From positions 353,001 through 417,000 of the forward strand of contig JACEEZ010012749.1 of NCBI GenBank assembly GCA_016584305.1: a DNA stretch of 64,000 nucleotides, in the 5' to 3' direction. Each line of letters opens with the position of its first letter. The stretch's first letter is position 1. The stretch comes from Chionoecetes opilio (lineage: Eukaryota; Arthropoda; Malacostraca; Decapoda; Majidae). A program made the translations under genes and the position numbers. The notes under the pieces are model-generated. The model searched no databases. It saw only the letters and a list, made by a program, of their open reading frames with translations, and was not told the DNA's origin. Below are positions 61,989-64,000 of this stretch, one piece after another.

Positions 61989-63385
61989 GGGCCCATACTT
62001 ATAAAGATTTAGGATTCGTCTTAGACTCGCTCGAGTCTTAAATATGGCGGCCGGCGTCCTAAATCATTTCGAGCGCATCCTAAATCGCTAAGACTCGTCC
62101 TAATTTCGAGGTTTGGCTAGGACAGGGTGTGAGGTGTCCTAGCGAGCAGGGCGGCGGCTAAGACTCGTCCTAAGACGTAAACATGGAGTGCTCCACCCAC
62201 TCCTGAGAACTTTTCGTGATAGGATAGATGTACTGGACGAACTTGTTGATACATAACTAATCAAGCGATACCGCTTGGACCGAGAAGGGATTATATATGT
62301 GACAGACTAGTGGGAAATGTAATAGCAAGCAACACTGACAAAATACGGCGATCAGTGCATGACAAGTCACGAGTGTGTTATTATTCACTCTTTGAGGTAG
62401 TCATGTTCCTCCTGCCTTGATATCATGTATCGTGATACAGATTGAAGTGCATCCCCACCAAACTGTTGATGAAGAATGGTATCATGTTGAGAATAAAAGC
62501 GATTTAGAGTAGGCTCACTATAAATAAAAATTTAAAAAATTGAATAAGTCGTGATTTATTAAGCCATGGAACAATATCCATATAACTCTATTTCTCTTCC
62601 CACTGCCGTAGTCTTGATAATTTTCTTATTTGTTCTTGATATCATCTGTTAATATACCAAACCCCACCTCTAACCTAACTTAACAGTTTTTGGTTGAAAG
62701 AACTAGATTCTAGGTAGTATATGTATCAGCATTATTATTCAATTGCGCCATGGGAAATTGGGTTTAAAAGACTCAGAATGAAGAAATCTACACTATGAAA
62801 CAGGTTAGAATTGTCAGGCTCGAGGATGACCTAAACCAAACGGTAAATATTCCGCAGGAGTTGGCGGTGCCAACCACCCGGACAATCGCGCACCATCAAA
62901 TTAGTTTTTTTTAACCTAAATAACTCAACATAACCTAATCCAAATCTACCCTAAGCTTAACATAACCTAAACCAAACCCTAACATAACCTAAATCTAACC
63001 TAACCTAAACTAAACGTAACATAACTCAGCAATTTGGTAATAATGGACGATGACTTCGCGGTCGTTTTCAGAGACACCGACTATTTTTTCCTGGTCTTCA
63101 ATAGGTGCATTTTCTAATGGAGATAGTTTTATTTTGCGCAAACCCAAAGTTAAAAAAAAAAAAAATCATCACCGAATTTTATGGTACCGTTTCCATTAAA
63201 ACACTGTATCTCCATCAGAAAAAGCACTTAAAACATGGCCGGGAGAAATTAGTCAGGGTCTTATAGGTTTTAATGAAACCTAACCTAACCTTTTAGGTTT
63301 TAATGAAACCAAAACTAACCTGGAAAATCTTAAAAACAAGGTCTCCACGCTAAGCTGACACAAATGTTGGCTCTACGTATTATAC
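61989..63385. mobile_element. second copy of the GGGCCCATACTTATAAAG element, left part
   Basis: Colinear with 15846-17250, with cleaner sequence (fewer homopolymer indels). It includes the foldback left arm (GGTAATAATGGACGATGACT from about 63036), the AAAACACTGTATCTCC block and TAACC strings. It interrupts an integrase gene and is itself interrupted by an LTR at 63386. Confidence 0.8.
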
Positions 63386-63819
63386 TGTTACGCCCCCCCC
63401 GTAACTTACCAAAGACAGTTCACTGTTCTTGAGTTCGGCGTGGGGGCTGGTGATCCGAGGACTACTTACTGGTAACGTTCAGAGCACTGGCGAGTAAAAG
63501 AGCGTCTCCTTTAACCATTTATTTCCACATGGTAATTGAGAAGGCACACACAGTTACAGGAGGGGAGGGTATACACTTATCTTCCCAAACAAGCACACGC
63601 TTCAAGCATTCCAGGGCACAGGCGTATAGGCGAGAGGAGCGGGAGAACAGATCCGAGCGTTACCATGGACGGGTGACGACTGTTCCTCTGTTCTTTTCGC
63701 GCGTCGGCGCGCCCCTGCCAGACCTCTCTCACTCCTCAGACATTCACACATACACACACATTGCCTCGCACGCCACCCAAACATTCACACACATGATTAC
63801 AGTTTCTACAATCGTCACA
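63386..63819 (-). mobile_element. LTR of a retrotransposon continuing beyond the window
   Basis: The ends TGTTACG and CGTCACA give TG...CA in both directions. On the minus strand it begins TGTGACGATTGTAGAAACTG. Next to its 5' end lies a purine tract (see next feature), so this is the 3' LTR of a minus-strand element whose body lies to the right. The break in colinearity with 17250 fixes the left border. Confidence 0.65.
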
Positions 63820-63840
63820 CTACCCCCCCCCCCTTTCAAC
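63820..63840 (-). promoter_or_regulatory. polypurine tract next to the LTR
   Basis: On the minus strand GTTGAAAGGGGGGG plus more G and TAG immediately precedes the LTR, the usual site for plus-strand DNA priming. The G-run length is uncertain. Confidence 0.5.
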
Positions 63841-64000
63841 ATAAGACGTCCTCGTCTGTAACATAAAACATTTTCCACAACGCAAATAATATCAAACAAA
63901 CATCCACATCCTAACTTAGCACTCTAGAGAAATGCAGAAACACACAACAATAATAAAATTCCTCTTGACAATTACATATTTTTCCCCCACCACATCACCC
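63841..64000. other. likely interior of the retrotransposon, non-coding part
   Basis: AT-rich, with no frame in the 160 bases available. By position it should be the 3' untranslated interior of the minus-strand element. Confidence 0.35.

Overview
The window is a piece of an animal nuclear genome, most probably an arthropod and, by its style, a decapod crustacean (the decapod call is inference). Three things point there: a spliced nuclear gene with GT-AG introns and a mitochondrial presequence, degenerate interstitial TTAGG (arthropod telomere type) repeats, and dense layers of CR1-like LINEs, pogo/Tigger, hAT, PIF/Harbinger and piggyBac-like DNA elements, LTR debris, micro- and minisatellites. 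Nothing looks bacterial.

One host gene can be read with confidence. It is the mitochondrial ribosomal protein uL4m gene (mRpL4), on the minus strand in eight coding exons from the ATG at 51580 to the stop at 39688. The exons join into a 296-residue open frame, and every junction is GT-AG and in phase. Its introns are largely mobile DNA: a 2.75-kb hAT-like element in intron 7, a 3.9-kb relative that almost completely fills intron 4, a piggyBac-like MITE dimer in intron 6, CR1-type LINE 3' ends in introns 3, 5 and 6, and a foldback element with its tandem end repeats in intron 1.

Layout: 0.4-7.2 kb, nested TA-flanked pogo/Tigger-like and palindromic MITEs with an LTR remnant; 7.6-12.6 kb, a dead CR1-like LINE split by a DNA transposon; 12.7-14.0 kb, a 30-bp minisatellite; 14.0-15.8 kb, nothing recognised; 15.8-20.0 kb, a Russian doll of at least four elements with a TTAGG-like core; 20-28 kb, more foldback elements, minisatellites and error-like homopolymer DNA; 28.3-33.8 kb, a second LINE copy on the minus strand, split by a minisatellite-bearing element; 34.5-39.0 kb, LINE and SINE fragments, a pogo-like MITE in a 26-bp tandem array and a hAT MITE; 39.2-51.6 kb, mRpL4; 52.1-56.8 kb, the second minisatellite-bearing element, with two further elements nested in it and a composite TTAGG/TATACTTTGTGGTTA array; 57.2-58.9 kb, a palindromic element split by two abutting Harbinger-like MITEs; 59.0-60.7 kb, a 548-codon reading frame of unknown function; 61.5-63.8 kb, a Gypsy-type integrase fragment cut by a second copy of the 15.8-kb element and then an LTR.

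Most long reading frames here are transposon remains or in-frame minisatellites. The most unusual material is (a) foldback elements that carry telomere-like repeats, insert into one another and expand into satellites, and (b) the hAT-like family sitting antisense inside mRpL4.
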